Assembly: GCA_963845675.1 (NCBI GenBank)
Contig: CAWJSX010000002.1
Location: forward strand, 1 to 64,000
DNA: 64,000 nt
Source: CAWJMD01 sp963845675
GTDB taxonomy: Bacteria; Actinomycetota; Actinomycetes; Actinomycetales; CAWJMD01
Direction: 5' to 3'
In this document: in pieces, positions 30,157-40,000 of the stretch
Layout: each line of letters starts with the position of its first letter
Position numbering within the stretch: the stretch's first letter is position 1
The notes under the pieces: generated by a model
Told to the model about the DNA's origin: nothing
Databases searched by the model: none
Seen by the model: only the letters and a program-made list of their open reading frames with translations
Program-made: the position numbers and the translations under genes

Positions 30157-31154
30157 CGTCGGCCCTGCTGACGGCGGGCGAGGTAGGCGTCGTGGTCGGG
30201 CTCGGGCGGACGTGATCGCGACGTCGGTCGAGGCGCGGGCTCAGGTGCCCGTGCCGGCTGGGGGGATGGGGCCTGGTGAACCTCGACCCGGCCGATGTGC
30301 ACGTGGACCTGTCCGCCGCGGAGGTGAGGGGGCACGTCTGCACCGTTGCCGGTGCGGACGACCGGCTCGGTGCCAAGCCGGACCCCATCCGTCTGGTCGG
30401 GAACGACGAGCCCGGCCTCCACGAGTGCCGGGACGACGTGCCGGGTGAGCAGGTCAGCGGGTGCTAGGACTTCGGCGGGACGCCGGCGCCGGGTGGGGGC
30501 CGTGGCGGACTCCGGCTCAGAGATGCCGAGCGGCGCCGGCGACGCGGAGCGGGGCCGCAGCGGCGCGTCGAGGCCGGCATCGACCGGGGGCCTGACCTGC
30601 TGAGCGAACGGCCCGGCGTCGTCGGATTCTGGCGTATGCAGCGACTGCGCAGCTCGGGCGGACGCGCGCGTGTCCGGTCGACGTGCCGGCGGAGGCGGAT
30701 CCGCCGTCCGTCCGGGCTCCGGCGTCGGGCGCGACGTCCGCCGGCCCACGTCGGAGGGGGCCGGCCGCGGCGGCCAGAGCTGCTGAGGCGTCGACCCGCC
30801 GACCGGCCCAGTGGTGGGCGACGGCTGCGACGGGGGCGCCACGACCACCTCGGCGACAGGGGTCGGCTCGGCGGCGTCAGGACTGGGGGCCGGTGGGACC
30901 GGCGCTGGGACTGGCGCCGCGGCACGGACCGTCGGTGGACCCGGCCGGCCGGCATCTTCACGCGCGTCGGTCGGCCCCTCGAGCGCGAGATCGTCCACCG
31001 GCACCGGCGGCCCGGCCGACCCTTCTGCCCCTGGTGTCCCAGCCGACCACACCCCCACAGCGGGCTCCGGCTCGAACCGGGAAGGGCGGCGCGCGGTGAC
31101 CAGCTGCGCCCGCCCCTGGGCGTGTGCCGCCAGCCGGTCGAGGAAGCCGCTCAT
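30153..31154 (-). CDS. Pro/Ala-rich low-complexity protein of the eCIS operon
   Basis: 333 residues. The N-terminal helix FLDRLAAHAQGRAQLVTARR is followed by a roughly 190-residue Pro/Ala/Arg-rich segment without fold, then a conserved-looking C-terminal block EVLAPADLLTRHVVPALVEA and QVHVHIGRVEVHQA. Proteins with this layout sit between the gp26-like and DUF4255 genes in other actinobacterial eCIS clusters, as far as I recall, but their role is unknown. No long helical tape-measure gene is visible in the cluster, so a scaffold or length role is conceivable but unproven. Both ends overlap neighbouring genes by four bases. Confidence 0.7.
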   Translation of the reverse strand: MSGFLDRLAAHAQGRAQLVTARRPSRFEPEPAVGVWSAGTPGAEGSAGPPVPVDDLALEGPTDAREDAGRPGPPTVRAAAPVPAPVPPAPSPDAAEPTPVAEVVVAPPSQPSPTTGPVGGSTPQQLWPPRPAPSDVGRRTSRPTPEPGRTADPPPPARRPDTRASARAAQSLHTPESDDAGPFAQQVRPPVDAGLDAPLRPRSASPAPLGISEPESATAPTRRRRPAEVLAPADLLTRHVVPALVEAGLVVPDQTDGVRLGTEPVVRTGNGADVPPHLRGGQVHVHIGRVEVHQAPSPQPARAPEPAPRPTSRSRPPEPDHDAYLARRQQGRR

Positions 31155-31930
31155 CGGCCCGCGAGCTCCAGGTAGGCACGGCGCCGGGCCGGCGGCAGGG
31201 CGAGGACGTCGCCCTCGCGCCAGCCGAACGCGTGCGCGAGCACTGCGACGTCACGCAGCAGGGCGGGGGCGGCCAGCCGCACCCGGTCCCAGAGCAGGGC
31301 ACCGGGGTCGAGGCCGGCGACGACCTCGGCGGAGCAGCCCGGGCAGACCGTGCGCAGTGACGCGAGGCCGGTTCCGGTCAGGTCCTCCAGCGTCGCGTCG
31401 ATGGCCTCGAGGTCCCCTTCAGTGAGGTCCGCGAGGTCCAGCGCTGCCCCACCGGAGTCCACGACGCAGCGCCCGACGATCACGCCCCGCGGGTCAGGGG
31501 CCCCCGCGGCGGCGAGGAGGTCGCGCACGGTTGGCGCACGGGCCGTCACCCGGCGACCGGTCAGCCCGACGTCGCGGGTGGACGGCGCGCTCGAACCCGC
31601 GTCGGGCATCAGCTCGTCGAGGGCGAGGGGCAGCTCCAAACCGCTCCCGCACGCCGTGCAGGCCGCGACGCCGTCGAGCTCGACGCCGAACACCTCGACG
31701 TGACAGCGCAGCGCCAGCTCCCCCAGGAGAGCCAGCGGCAGGTCGAACGCCTCGTCCACGTCGACGACCCCGGCCGCGGCGAGCACGGCGCACCCCCGCG
31801 CGACGTCCGGCAGGGCCGAGCCGGCGGCCCAGGCGTCGAGCAGCACGGACGGGTCCCTCAGCCCCGGACGGACCCCCTCGCGCGGACCGGGCCCGGCCGG
31901 CTCGCCGGACGGGGTCCCGGCCAGGCTCAC
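31151..31930 (-). CDS. T4 gp26/gp28-like baseplate protein with zinc ribbon
   Basis: 259 residues; the GTG at 31930 overlaps the tube stop. Two Cys pairs, CTACGSG and CPGCSAE, separated by about 110 residues suggest a zinc-binding site. The C-terminal HAFGWREGDVLALPPARRRAYLEL matches the ending of T4-type baseplate/chaperone-like proteins found in eCIS operons directly after the tube gene (note that I quote only the motif in parts: FGWREGDVL and ARRRAYLEL). It probably helps hub or tube assembly. Frame intact. Confidence 0.72.
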   Translation of the reverse strand: MSLAGTPSGEPAGPGPREGVRPGLRDPSVLLDAWAAGSALPDVARGCAVLAAAGVVDVDEAFDLPLALLGELALRCHVEVFGVELDGVAACTACGSGLELPLALDELMPDAGSSAPSTRDVGLTGRRVTARAPTVRDLLAAAGAPDPRGVIVGRCVVDSGGAALDLADLTEGDLEAIDATLEDLTGTGLASLRTVCPGCSAEVVAGLDPGALLWDRVRLAAPALLRDVAVLAHAFGWREGDVLALPPARRRAYLELAGR

Positions 31931-32449
31931 GGCTCGACGAACGACGGCTCCGACGGCTCGGCGACGTCGTAGTCGCGCTCCCAGCCCTCGTTCTCCAGCT
32001 TGATCGTCTGGATGGCGACGGCGTTCGCGTTGGCGTCGAGCTCGGGCATGGCCTGGAACTCCGACACCCAGCACCGGTAGACCTTGTAGGCGATGGCGAG
32101 CTGACCGGCCTCGTTGTACACCTCGATGATGACGTCCTTGCGGAAGTCCTTCAGCGACGTCTCCGACGCCCAGCCCGGAGCCGTAGTTCCACACCTTGTT
32201 CGCCCACTGCTCGAAGTCCACGTCGTGCGTGACGCCGCGCTCGAGCGTGATCGCCTCGTACTCCGAGCGGCCGGGCGACTTGCGGCTGCTGCTCGGGTCG
32301 CCGCCGCTGCGGTGCTTGACGACCTCGGTGGTCCGCTTCAGCGCGCCGACCTTGCTGACCCCGGCGACGTACCGGCCGTCCCACTTCACGCGGAACTTGA
32401 AGTTCTTGTACGGGTCGAACCGCGTGGCGTTGACGGTGAACTCGGCCAT
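31927..32449 (-). CDS. Inner tube protein, frameshifted
   Basis: About 173 residues when one extra base near 32167 is ignored. The first part, MAEFTVNATRFDPYKNFKFR, VKWDGRYVAGVSKVGALKR, SPGRSEYEAITLERGVTHDV and NKVWNYGSGLG, and the second part, SLKDFRKDVIIEVYNEAGQ and YKVYRCWVSEFQAMPELDAN, form one standard eCIS tube subunit (Afp1/5, gp19/Hcp-like fold). A strong AGGAGG precedes the ATG. The break falls after SGLG, where removing one G restores SETSLKDF. Only one tube gene is seen, whereas many eCIS clusters have two. Confidence 0.85.
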
Positions 32450-32478
32450 GTCCTCGCTCCTCCTCGGTGGTCGTGGCG

Positions 32479-34040
<1,562 letters not shown>

Positions 34041-34071
34041 GGGCGCTCCTCGGGTGGCGGCCTGCGGCACG

Positions 34072-34115
34072 ACGGTGCTCCGCCCCCGTCAACCGCCCGT
34101 CACCGCTGCGTCAAG
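34072..34115 (-). promoter_or_regulatory. SARP-type heptamer array and promoter of the sheath operon
   Basis: Read on the minus strand: CTTGACG (34115-34109), GGTGACG (34104-34098) and GTTGACG (34093-34087), period 11 bp, then nine bases and CACCGT (34077-34072) as the likely -10. It mirrors the array on the other side of the short centre at 34116-34122. Confidence 0.72.
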
Positions 34116-34139
34116 GGAGCGGGTTGACGCAGCGGTGAC
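34099..34139. repeat. Inverted repeat between divergent eCIS promoters
   Basis: GTCACCGCTGCGTCAA (34099-34114) and its exact reverse complement (34124-34139) flank nine bases. The 16-bp arms come from the two opposed heptamer arrays, so the palindrome is probably a by-product of a symmetric bidirectional operator rather than a terminator. Confidence 0.85.
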
Positions 34140-34166
34140 ACGGCCTTGACGCCTGGGGGCGACGGT
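34123..34166 (+). promoter_or_regulatory. SARP-type heptamer array and promoter of the 133-residue gene
   Basis: GTTGACG (34123-34129), GGTGACA (34134-34140) and CTTGACG (34145-34151), period 11 bp, then nine bases and GACGGT (34161-34166). Spacing and hexamer are the same as at 9742-9785. Confidence 0.7.
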
Positions 34167-34193
34167 GGGCACACCACGACGCAGGAGGTTGCG

Positions 34194-34595
34194 ATGGTCC
34201 AGGTGACGGTGACGGCCTCGGTCAAGGTCGCCGGAGGCCCGACGGTGCCGCTGGGGGCGACGCTGGAGCCGCAGTCCTACACGTTCGCCTCCGTCACGCT
34301 CGACGCCACCGGAGGCACGGACCCCGAGAAGACCGTCGACCTGCTCCCCGACGGCGGGGACGTCGTGCTGCTGGCGATCAGCGCGCGCGGCGCCGACAGC
34401 AAACCGGCCTCGGTCGCATTGACTCCGACCAACGGTGCGACGGATGGCGACGAGCTGACCGTGGTTGGCACCCTCCTGGTGGCCAACTCGGGCGTGCTGG
34501 CTGCCCTGGTCGCGGGTGGTCCCCGGACGGTCACCCTGACGAACGCGGCCGCAGCCGCCGTCACCGTCGACCTCCTGGTCGGCCACGACGCGTAG
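34194..34595 (+). CDS. Small beta-rich protein co-regulated with the eCIS
   Basis: 133 residues. ATG at 34194 has AGGAGG seven bases upstream. The sequence alternates short hydrophobic strands (VTVTASVKVAGGPTVPLGAT, YTFASVTLDATGG, VDLLPDGGDVVLLAIS, LTVVGTLLVAN, RTVTLTNAAAAAVTVDLLVG) with few charged residues. It has no Cys, no signal peptide and no membrane segment. It looks like a compact all-beta domain such as a capsid, tip or lectin-like subunit, but I recognise no family. Transcription from the same palindromic operator as the sheath operon ties it to the injection system; a structural, cargo or decoration role is an inference. Confidence 0.7.
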   Translation: MVQVTVTASVKVAGGPTVPLGATLEPQSYTFASVTLDATGGTDPEKTVDLLPDGGDVVLLAISARGADSKPASVALTPTNGATDGDELTVVGTLLVANSGVLAALVAGGPRTVTLTNAAAAAVTVDLLVGHDA

Positions 34596-34640
34596 GTGAC
34601 GTCGACGACCAGGCGACACCTGCCGTCAGGACGGCCACGT

Positions 34641-36062
34641 TCACGAGTCCGTGCTCCCCCCAGCCGCCTCGGTGCAGAAGCCGAACTGGGACGCGACGAG
34701 GTTTCCACAGGTGCTTCCAAGCTCCTCGTACGCGCTACCGGAGCTGGCGGCGAAGTACAGCGCGTCGCACGTTCCCATGTCGCCGGCGAGGCACTCGTCC
34801 ACGAGCGCGTCGAGGTCGGGGTCGTCACCGTAGGTGTAGGGGAACGGCAGGTCGTCGGCGCAGCTCCCGCTGAGGGTGATGCCCCGGTCGCCACAACTGC
34901 CGCCGAAGGCCTCGTAGTCCGTCCCCACGTTCGCGGTCTGGTAGAGCACGTCGCAGGACGACAGGCCACCGGCCGTGCAGTCGTCCCACAGGGCATCCAG
35001 GTCAGGGTCGTCGCCGTACGTCGTGGCGTCTTGGGCAGGATCGGGTACAGGGAGAGTCCCGTTGCCGCCGGGATCGGCGTTCCAGCTGCCCGCGACCGCC
35101 ACGGCGACCACGAGGGCCAGCACCGCTCCCAGCACCCCGCCGATCACGGCGAGGGTCCGCAGCACCGACGAGCGCGCCGGTGGTGGTTCGCCGGGTCGCA
35201 TCGGAGGTGCTCGCATCCCGGTCTGGGCAGCGACCGGTGGTGGTGGCTGACCCGCCTGCATGACCGGGGCAGGATCAGTCGGCCCTGGATGCCCACCCCG
35301 CCCGGGGTATGGCTGCGCCGGTTGAGGGGAACCGCCGGAGGCCCGTCCCGGCGGGGCGGGGCCCGTCGCGCCAAGGGGGTTCGGCTTCGTCGCGGACTGC
35401 TTGGCCCACTCCGAGAGGGCGCGGTCGATTTCCGCGGCAACGGTGGCCAGCAGCTCTCGGCGCCTTCGCAGCAAGCCGAGCAGGATCGCGCACTCCTCCT
35501 GGTCCGCCTTGCTGCGCAGCCCTTCCCGCAGCTGGAAGAGCACGCTGTGCTGCTCGGCGACCGTGAGGTCGTCGGGCCGGTGGACGAGCGCCGCGAGATT
35601 CGTCGTGTAGCTCAGCGGGACCTCAGGTTCCGGCGGCAGCGGGACCGGCAACGCATCAGCAGGAGGCATGTCCTGCAAGGCACGCACGAGCCGCAGGACC
35701 GCCCCCTTGTCGTCAGGCTCGTAGTCCAGCCACTCCTTGCTGGCCAGCGCAGGTGGCGCCAACTTGGGCGAGGTACCCGGGTCTACCCGAATCGGCAGGA
35801 TGTGCTTGCCGAGGGCGTCCGCGTACTCCAGCTCTCGGGCACACGGCACCGACTCGAGCGAGCTGTCACTGACCACGACCACGAAGACGTCCGCCGACCG
35901 GATGCTGGCCAGGATGGTGTCCCACCACTCCTGCCCGCCGGACAGGCGCTCGTCCCGCCAGACCTCGAGACCGATGTCGACGAGGTCGCGTTCGATCTGC
36001 GCGGCGACGATCTTGTCGCTACGTGAGTAGCTCTCGAAGGCTGACCGGCGTTCCATCGGCAT
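34641..36062 (-). CDS. Transmembrane TIR-domain protein with Cys-repeat ectodomain
   Basis: 473 residues. Residues 5-140 form a TIR domain: AFESYSRSDKIVAAQIERDL, GLEVWRDERLSGGQEWWDTI, ADVFVVVVSDSSLESVPCAR with the candidate catalytic Glu in CAREL (about residue 77), and HILPIRVD. TIR domains of bacteria often cleave NAD+. After a Pro-rich linker there is one membrane helix, LAVIGGVLGAVLALVVAVAV. Two repeats of about 47 residues follow, each TYGDDPDLDAL followed by paired Cys. With TIR inside, the repeats would be outside the cell. Convergent with the 133-residue gene. Role unknown; sensor-effector is plausible. Confidence 0.8.
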   Translation of the reverse strand: MPMERRSAFESYSRSDKIVAAQIERDLVDIGLEVWRDERLSGGQEWWDTILASIRSADVFVVVVSDSSLESVPCARELEYADALGKHILPIRVDPGTSPKLAPPALASKEWLDYEPDDKGAVLRLVRALQDMPPADALPVPLPPEPEVPLSYTTNLAALVHRPDDLTVAEQHSVLFQLREGLRSKADQEECAILLGLLRRRRELLATVAAEIDRALSEWAKQSATKPNPLGATGPAPPGRASGGSPQPAQPYPGRGGHPGPTDPAPVMQAGQPPPPVAAQTGMRAPPMRPGEPPPARSSVLRTLAVIGGVLGAVLALVVAVAVAGSWNADPGGNGTLPVPDPAQDATTYGDDPDLDALWDDCTAGGLSSCDVLYQTANVGTDYEAFGGSCGDRGITLSGSCADDLPFPYTYGDDPDLDALVDECLAGDMGTCDALYFAASSGSAYEELGSTCGNLVASQFGFCTEAAGGSTDS

Positions 36063-36263
36063 CCCTCAGTCCCCACGGAACTGTCGCGCGGAGCCCGCCG
36101 CCCATGTCCGCGGGCCTGCATCGACTGTACGCGCGACACCAGGATCACAACAGGCGATCTCCGTGGCGCGCGACCCCCGATGCCTTGCCGAAGGGCGGCT
36201 GGCCGCGAGTGATCGTCGACCAGGGCACGGCCCAGAACGGACTCGCGCAACTACGCTGGTTGC

Positions 36264-37061
36264 GTGGACGACCACAAGGCGTGGTTGGCGGGTGTGTTCG
36301 ATCGGGCGGCGCCCACCTACGACCGGATCGGCGGGTCCTACCACGGGCACTTCGCCCGGAGGCTGCTCGACCTGGCGGCCCCGCCTCGCGATGCCCACCT
36401 GCTCGATATCGCCTGCGGACGAGGTGCGGTCCTCATCGCCGCCGCGGCGCGAGGGATCGACCATCTCACCGGGATCGACGTGTCGCCGACAATGATCGAA
36501 CTCGCGGAGGCGGACCTCCGCGCGGAGGGAGTCACCGACGTCGACCTGCGGGTCATGGACGCCGAGCACCTGGGCTTCCACGATGCCCGGTTCGACGTAC
36601 TCACCGCCGCCTTCGCGTTGTTCTTCCTCCCGGACCCCGCGCGCGCGGCTGCCGAGTTCCAGCGGGTGCTCCGGCCGGGCGGGGTCGTCGCGGTGTCGAC
36701 CTGGGGCGAGGAGGACGAGCGCTGGACCTTCGAGGACGACCTCCTCGCCACTGCGGGCTCGCCGCGTCTGCGGGCCTTGCAGCAGCCCTTCGACCGCGCC
36801 GACGACGTGACGGAACTGCTCGACACGGCGGCCTTCACCGACCTCCAGGTGCATCACGAGGACGCCGAGATCCACTTCGCCTCCACGCAGGAGTGGTGGG
36901 ACTGGCGCTGGTCGTTCAGCGGGCGCGGCCTCCTGGAACAGCTCGCGCCCGAGGCTCTCGTCGCCTATCGCGACGCATGCTTCCGGGAGATGGATCCGCT
37001 CCGGACCGTCGGCGGCTACCCGTTGCGACTGAGCGCGCTCATCGTGACCGGGAGGAGCTAG
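36264..37061 (+). CDS. Class I SAM-dependent methyltransferase (UbiE-like)
   Basis: 265 residues, GTG start. SAM-binding motif I is LLDIACGRGAVLIAA, the acidic loop is LTGIDVSPTMIELAEADL, and motif III-like LRPGGVVAVSTWG follows AFALFFLPDPARAAAEF. The start FDRAAPTYDRIGGSYHGHFA is typical of the Methyltransf_11/UbiE group acting on small molecules. Substrate not predictable. It is divergent from the TIR gene across 200 bases and faces the TetR gene; no operon partner. Confidence 0.85.
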   Translation: MDDHKAWLAGVFDRAAPTYDRIGGSYHGHFARRLLDLAAPPRDAHLLDIACGRGAVLIAAAARGIDHLTGIDVSPTMIELAEADLRAEGVTDVDLRVMDAEHLGFHDARFDVLTAAFALFFLPDPARAAAEFQRVLRPGGVVAVSTWGEEDERWTFEDDLLATAGSPRLRALQQPFDRADDVTELLDTAAFTDLQVHHEDAEIHFASTQEWWDWRWSFSGRGLLEQLAPEALVAYRDACFREMDPLRTVGGYPLRLSALIVTGRS

Positions 37062-37119
37062 ACGACGACACGCTCCCCGGCGAGCGACGCCGTGCGAAGC
37101 TTCGAGTGGCGACTTGAAC

Positions 37120-37773
37120 TCAACCCGACGCGAGCAGCTGCTCTCGGCAGCTCGTGGCGAACCAGCTCTCCCACTCCTCTGGAGACCACCCTCGCCGGTC
37201 GACGAGCAGGAGCCAGACGTCCGGGTGGTTGAGCGTCCACAGCAGATCAGTGGCGCGCTGGACGTCGAGCTCAGGGCGCAGGGAGCCCTTGCCGGCAAGG
37301 CTCTCGACGATGGCGCGCTGGTTGGCCCAGAAGTCGGTCTGGATCAGCTCCCACAGAGCCGCGAGGTCACCGTCCGTCGGTGCGGCGTCCCGGATCACCC
37401 TGAGCAGGGGCCCGATGCGCGTCTTGACGACTCGAGAGCTCTCCGCCGTCATCTCGAGCTGCCGGTGCGGATCGGGCTCGGCCAGGAGCGCTGTGTACCA
37501 GTGTCGTTCAGCGACGGGTGCGTCGTCGAGATCCCCCTTGAGGGAGAGGTCCCACACCGCTCTCAGCAGGCTCGCCTTGTTGCCGTAGGCGTTGTAGACC
37601 GTCTTGAGCGACACGTCTGCCCGTTTCGCTACCTCATCCATCGTGGTTGCCGGATACCCGCGCTCGACGAAGAGCTCCCGGGCGGCCTGGGCTACGGCGC
37701 TGCGCCGGGCCGCGGCCTGCTGCGCGCGAAGCGAGGAGTCGTAGGTGCGGGATCCCTTGACTTCGGCCGTCAT
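37120..37773 (-). CDS. TetR-family repressor
   Basis: 217 residues. The N-terminal helix-turn-helix AARELFVERGYPATTMDEVA, KRADVSLKTVYNAYGNKASL is the TetR signature. The ligand-binding C-terminal part (from LRAVWDLSLKGDLDD) is not specific. It is divergent from a methyltransferase gene, with a perfect inverted repeat in the 63-base gap, so it most likely represses that gene and itself. Confidence 0.9.
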   Translation of the reverse strand: MTAEVKGSRTYDSSLRAQQAAARRSAVAQAARELFVERGYPATTMDEVAKRADVSLKTVYNAYGNKASLLRAVWDLSLKGDLDDAPVAERHWYTALLAEPDPHRQLEMTAESSRVVKTRIGPLLRVIRDAAPTDGDLAALWELIQTDFWANQRAIVESLAGKGSLRPELDVQRATDLLWTLNHPDVWLLLVDRRGWSPEEWESWFATSCREQLLASG

Positions 37774-37791
37774 GGGGGTACCGTATCAGTA

Positions 37792-37816
37792 TTCGTTACT
37801 TGTAGAGTGTAACGAA
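37792..37816. promoter_or_regulatory. TetR operator palindrome
   Basis: TTCGTTAC (37792-37799) and GTAACGAA (37809-37816) are exact inverted 8-bp arms around nine bases, lying between the divergent TetR and methyltransferase genes. Size and position are those of TetR-type operators. Confidence 0.75.
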
Positions 37817-37836
37817 CTTCCCAGGGAGGTTCCACC

Positions 37837-38751
37837 ATGTCCACAGAGGCTGTTCCACTGCCGACCGCCGGGCAGATCCGCAACCGCGTGCACCAGATGT
37901 GGGGCTCGGTCGCGAAGTCCTGGGGTGAGCACGTCGATCACGTCGAGCAACGCGCGGAGGCGGTGACCAGGCTCATGATCGACGCCGTCGCGCCCGCTCC
38001 CGGCGACGAGGTGCTCGAGCTCGCCTGCGGCGCAGGTGGTCTCGGCCTGGCAATCGCCGACCGGGTCTCGCCAGGAGGACGGGTCGTCCTCTCCGACGTG
38101 GCGCCGGAGATGGTGGCGATCGCGTCCACGCAGGCGGCGGGTCGCGACCAAGACGGCAGGGCCGCCACACAGGTGAGCGCGCAGGTCCTCGACCTGGAGC
38201 AGATCGACGTGCCGGACGACTCGTTCGACGTCGTCGTCTGCCGCGAGGGGCTCATGTTCGCACTCGACCCCGTCCGGGCCGCCACCGAGATCGCCCGAGT
38301 CCTGCGGCCAGGTGGCCGAGCGGCCATCGCGGTATGGGGTCCACGCGATCGCAACCCGTGGCTAGGAGTGCTGGGGGACGCGGTCCTCCAGCACACCGGC
38401 ACGCCCGTGCCCCCTCCGGGAGTCCCCGGCCCGTTCTCCCTGAGCGCCGGCGGTGCCCTCGAACGTGTTCTGACCGCGGCCGGCCTCGAACATGTCGAGC
38501 TTCAGCCAGTCGACGTGCCCACCCACGACGCCTCCTTCGACGACTACTGGAGGCTGCGCACCGATCTCGCAGGTCCGCTGAAGCAGCGTCTCGCCGCCCT
38601 GCCTGCCCACCGTCTGGCTGCCATCCGGGAGACGGTCCGCGAGCGGCTGTCCCAGTACCAGACCCCAGCCGGGCTCATCGTCCCCGGCCTCGCGTACGTC
38701 GCCTCAGGACGACGGGCAGCCACAGCCCACCGACTAGAGCCGACGAGCTGA
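37837..38751 (+). CDS. SAM-dependent methyltransferase under TetR control
   Basis: 304 residues; ATG preceded by GGGAGG. Motif I is VLELACGAGGLGLAIADRV, followed by VVLSDVAPEMVAIAS, DSFDVVVCREGLMFALDPVR and LRPGGRAAIAVWGPRDRNPW, all of the Methyltransf_11 class. The C-terminal region with YWRLRTDLAGPLKQRLAALP is seen in actinobacterial enzymes of unknown substrate. The divergent TetR gene and the shared palindrome suggest induction by a small ligand, perhaps the substrate. Confidence 0.85.
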   Translation: MSTEAVPLPTAGQIRNRVHQMWGSVAKSWGEHVDHVEQRAEAVTRLMIDAVAPAPGDEVLELACGAGGLGLAIADRVSPGGRVVLSDVAPEMVAIASTQAAGRDQDGRAATQVSAQVLDLEQIDVPDDSFDVVVCREGLMFALDPVRAATEIARVLRPGGRAAIAVWGPRDRNPWLGVLGDAVLQHTGTPVPPPGVPGPFSLSAGGALERVLTAAGLEHVELQPVDVPTHDASFDDYWRLRTDLAGPLKQRLAALPAHRLAAIRETVRERLSQYQTPAGLIVPGLAYVASGRRAATAHRLEPTS

Positions 38752-38825
38752 CCTCGCGTCTCAGCCACACCGTGCCACACGCAGCTCGCGGCGAAGTAGT
38801 GCGGTCGACATCGCTGCCGATCTGG

Positions 38826-39038
38826 TCAACCCACCTTCCGGTACTTGCGGTGGATCGTCTGTCGCGTCACGCCCAGGAGGGTTCCGATCTCGGCCCAGCT
38901 GAGGCCGCTGTGGCGCGCCTTGCGAACCGCAACCTCCTCGCGACGAGTCAGTGCGCGCTTGGCCTCGGCGACCGCGGCGAGCTCACCCACCACCCCGCCG
39001 TCGTCAGCACCCACGGACGTCTTCACACATGTCAGCAT
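38826..39038 (-). CDS. Small helix-turn-helix protein
   Basis: 70 residues. Helical RALTRREEVAVRKARHSGLS then WAEIGTLLGVTRQTIHRKYR is a clear helix-turn-helix of the sigma-region-4/AsnC-like small HTH kind common in actinobacteria. There is no ligand domain. Its start codon lies inside a 16-base palindrome, suggesting autoregulation. It is convergent with the methyltransferase gene. Confidence 0.75.
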   Translation of the reverse strand: MLTCVKTSVGADDGGVVGELAAVAEAKRALTRREEVAVRKARHSGLSWAEIGTLLGVTRQTIHRKYRKVG

Positions 39039-39046
39039 GTGCTGAC
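39031..39046. promoter_or_regulatory. Palindrome over the start of the small HTH gene
   Basis: GTCAGCATGTGCTGAC has exact 7-bp arms around TG and contains the start codon of the HTH gene on the minus strand. Likely an autoregulatory operator, possibly of a leaderless message. Confidence 0.5.
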
Positions 39047-39166
39047 GCGACGTGCCATGTCAAGGCGGCGGAGCGAGCGATCTAGAGGGCAGGTTCCCGT
39101 CCACTGATGGACCTACGGTGTGTCGCGGAAGCCGCCAGACCTCGATGCGCACGAGTAGGAGCCGCC

Positions 39167-39622
39167 ATGCCGACGACGCGCGGAATTGCCAAGCTGTGGA
39201 AGCCCGTTGTCAACGTCACCGACCTGGATGAGGGCGAGCGGTTCTGGTCGGCGCTCACGGGTCTGTTGCCGCGTTCGAGGCACGGCGACGAGAGCGGTGA
39301 CCGGTACTCGGTCCTGAGCGCCGACGACGAGCCTGTCTGGATGCTCCTCCAACGCGTACCCAGTGACCAGACCTCGTGGATCGGCGGGACGCACATCGAC
39401 CTCCGGGTGGACGACGTCGCCGATGCGGTGCGCCGCACCGAGGAGATCGGCGGAGTCACCAGGACTCCACCGGCCTTCTATCCGTCTGACGACGATCCCT
39501 ACCTGGAGTGGGCCGTCATGGCGGACCCGTTCGGCAACGAGTTCTGCTTCGTGAAATGGCCCTTGACGCCACGCGTGCCCAGTGAGGACACGTCCGCCAC
39601 GACAGGTAGTGCTGCGCGCTGA
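39167..39622 (+). CDS. VOC/glyoxalase-superfamily protein
   Basis: 151 residues; ATG at 39167 has AGGAG upstream. Two beta-alpha-beta-beta-beta halves can be traced: LWKPVVNVTDLDEGERFWSA to PVWMLLQRVP, and THIDLRVDDVADAVRRTEEI to WAVMADPFGNEFCFVKW. The second half has the metal-ligand-like His in THIDL and Glu in NEFCFV. VOC proteins bind or transform small molecules (bleomycin-type resistance, glyoxalase, dioxygenase). No specific substrate can be named. Confidence 0.82.
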   Translation: MPTTRGIAKLWKPVVNVTDLDEGERFWSALTGLLPRSRHGDESGDRYSVLSADDEPVWMLLQRVPSDQTSWIGGTHIDLRVDDVADAVRRTEEIGGVTRTPPAFYPSDDDPYLEWAVMADPFGNEFCFVKWPLTPRVPSEDTSATTGSAAR

Positions 39623-40000
39623 CCAGCCGCGATCCGCGCGATGATGCTGACGTTCTTGCGTTCGACGTCGCTGGGTCGGCGTTCTCACCGGGGCAATCCA
39701 CCTCGACCTCCGGCCAGGTTCCTGCCGTTCGTCCCGGCATGATCAGACGTGCGCGAGCCTCCCGACAAGAGTGCACCTGGGCGGGCATCCCTGGACAGGA
39801 CCCGCGTGGCTCACACACTTCGAGCCAGGCTGCCGCACCGACCCAGGCGGTGCCGGCGGTGATCGGCGAGACCGGACCGTCAAGGACGTCGCGGCCCAGT
39901 TCGGGGTATCGCGCCAACCGCCGGCGGCCTCGGCTGTGATGGCGGACTGGGGCCCGCAGGCAGGGCCGAGGGCCTCGGGTCTGCGCACGCCAACGAACCT
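39623..40000. other. Gap with a transposase helix-turn-helix remnant
   Basis: Around 39838-39915 the plus strand encodes TQAVPAVIGE and, after a shift, RTVKDVAAQFGVSRQ. This is the N-terminal helix-turn-helix of IS481-type transposases (AVLEVI...TVTDVA..YGVSRQTVH). Nothing else of the element, and no terminal repeats, can be found. Confidence 0.4.

Noticed and set aside
34099..34139. 16-bp inverted repeat as a terminator
   Set aside because: It lies between divergent start codons, has no T tract, and is explained by two opposed heptamer arrays.
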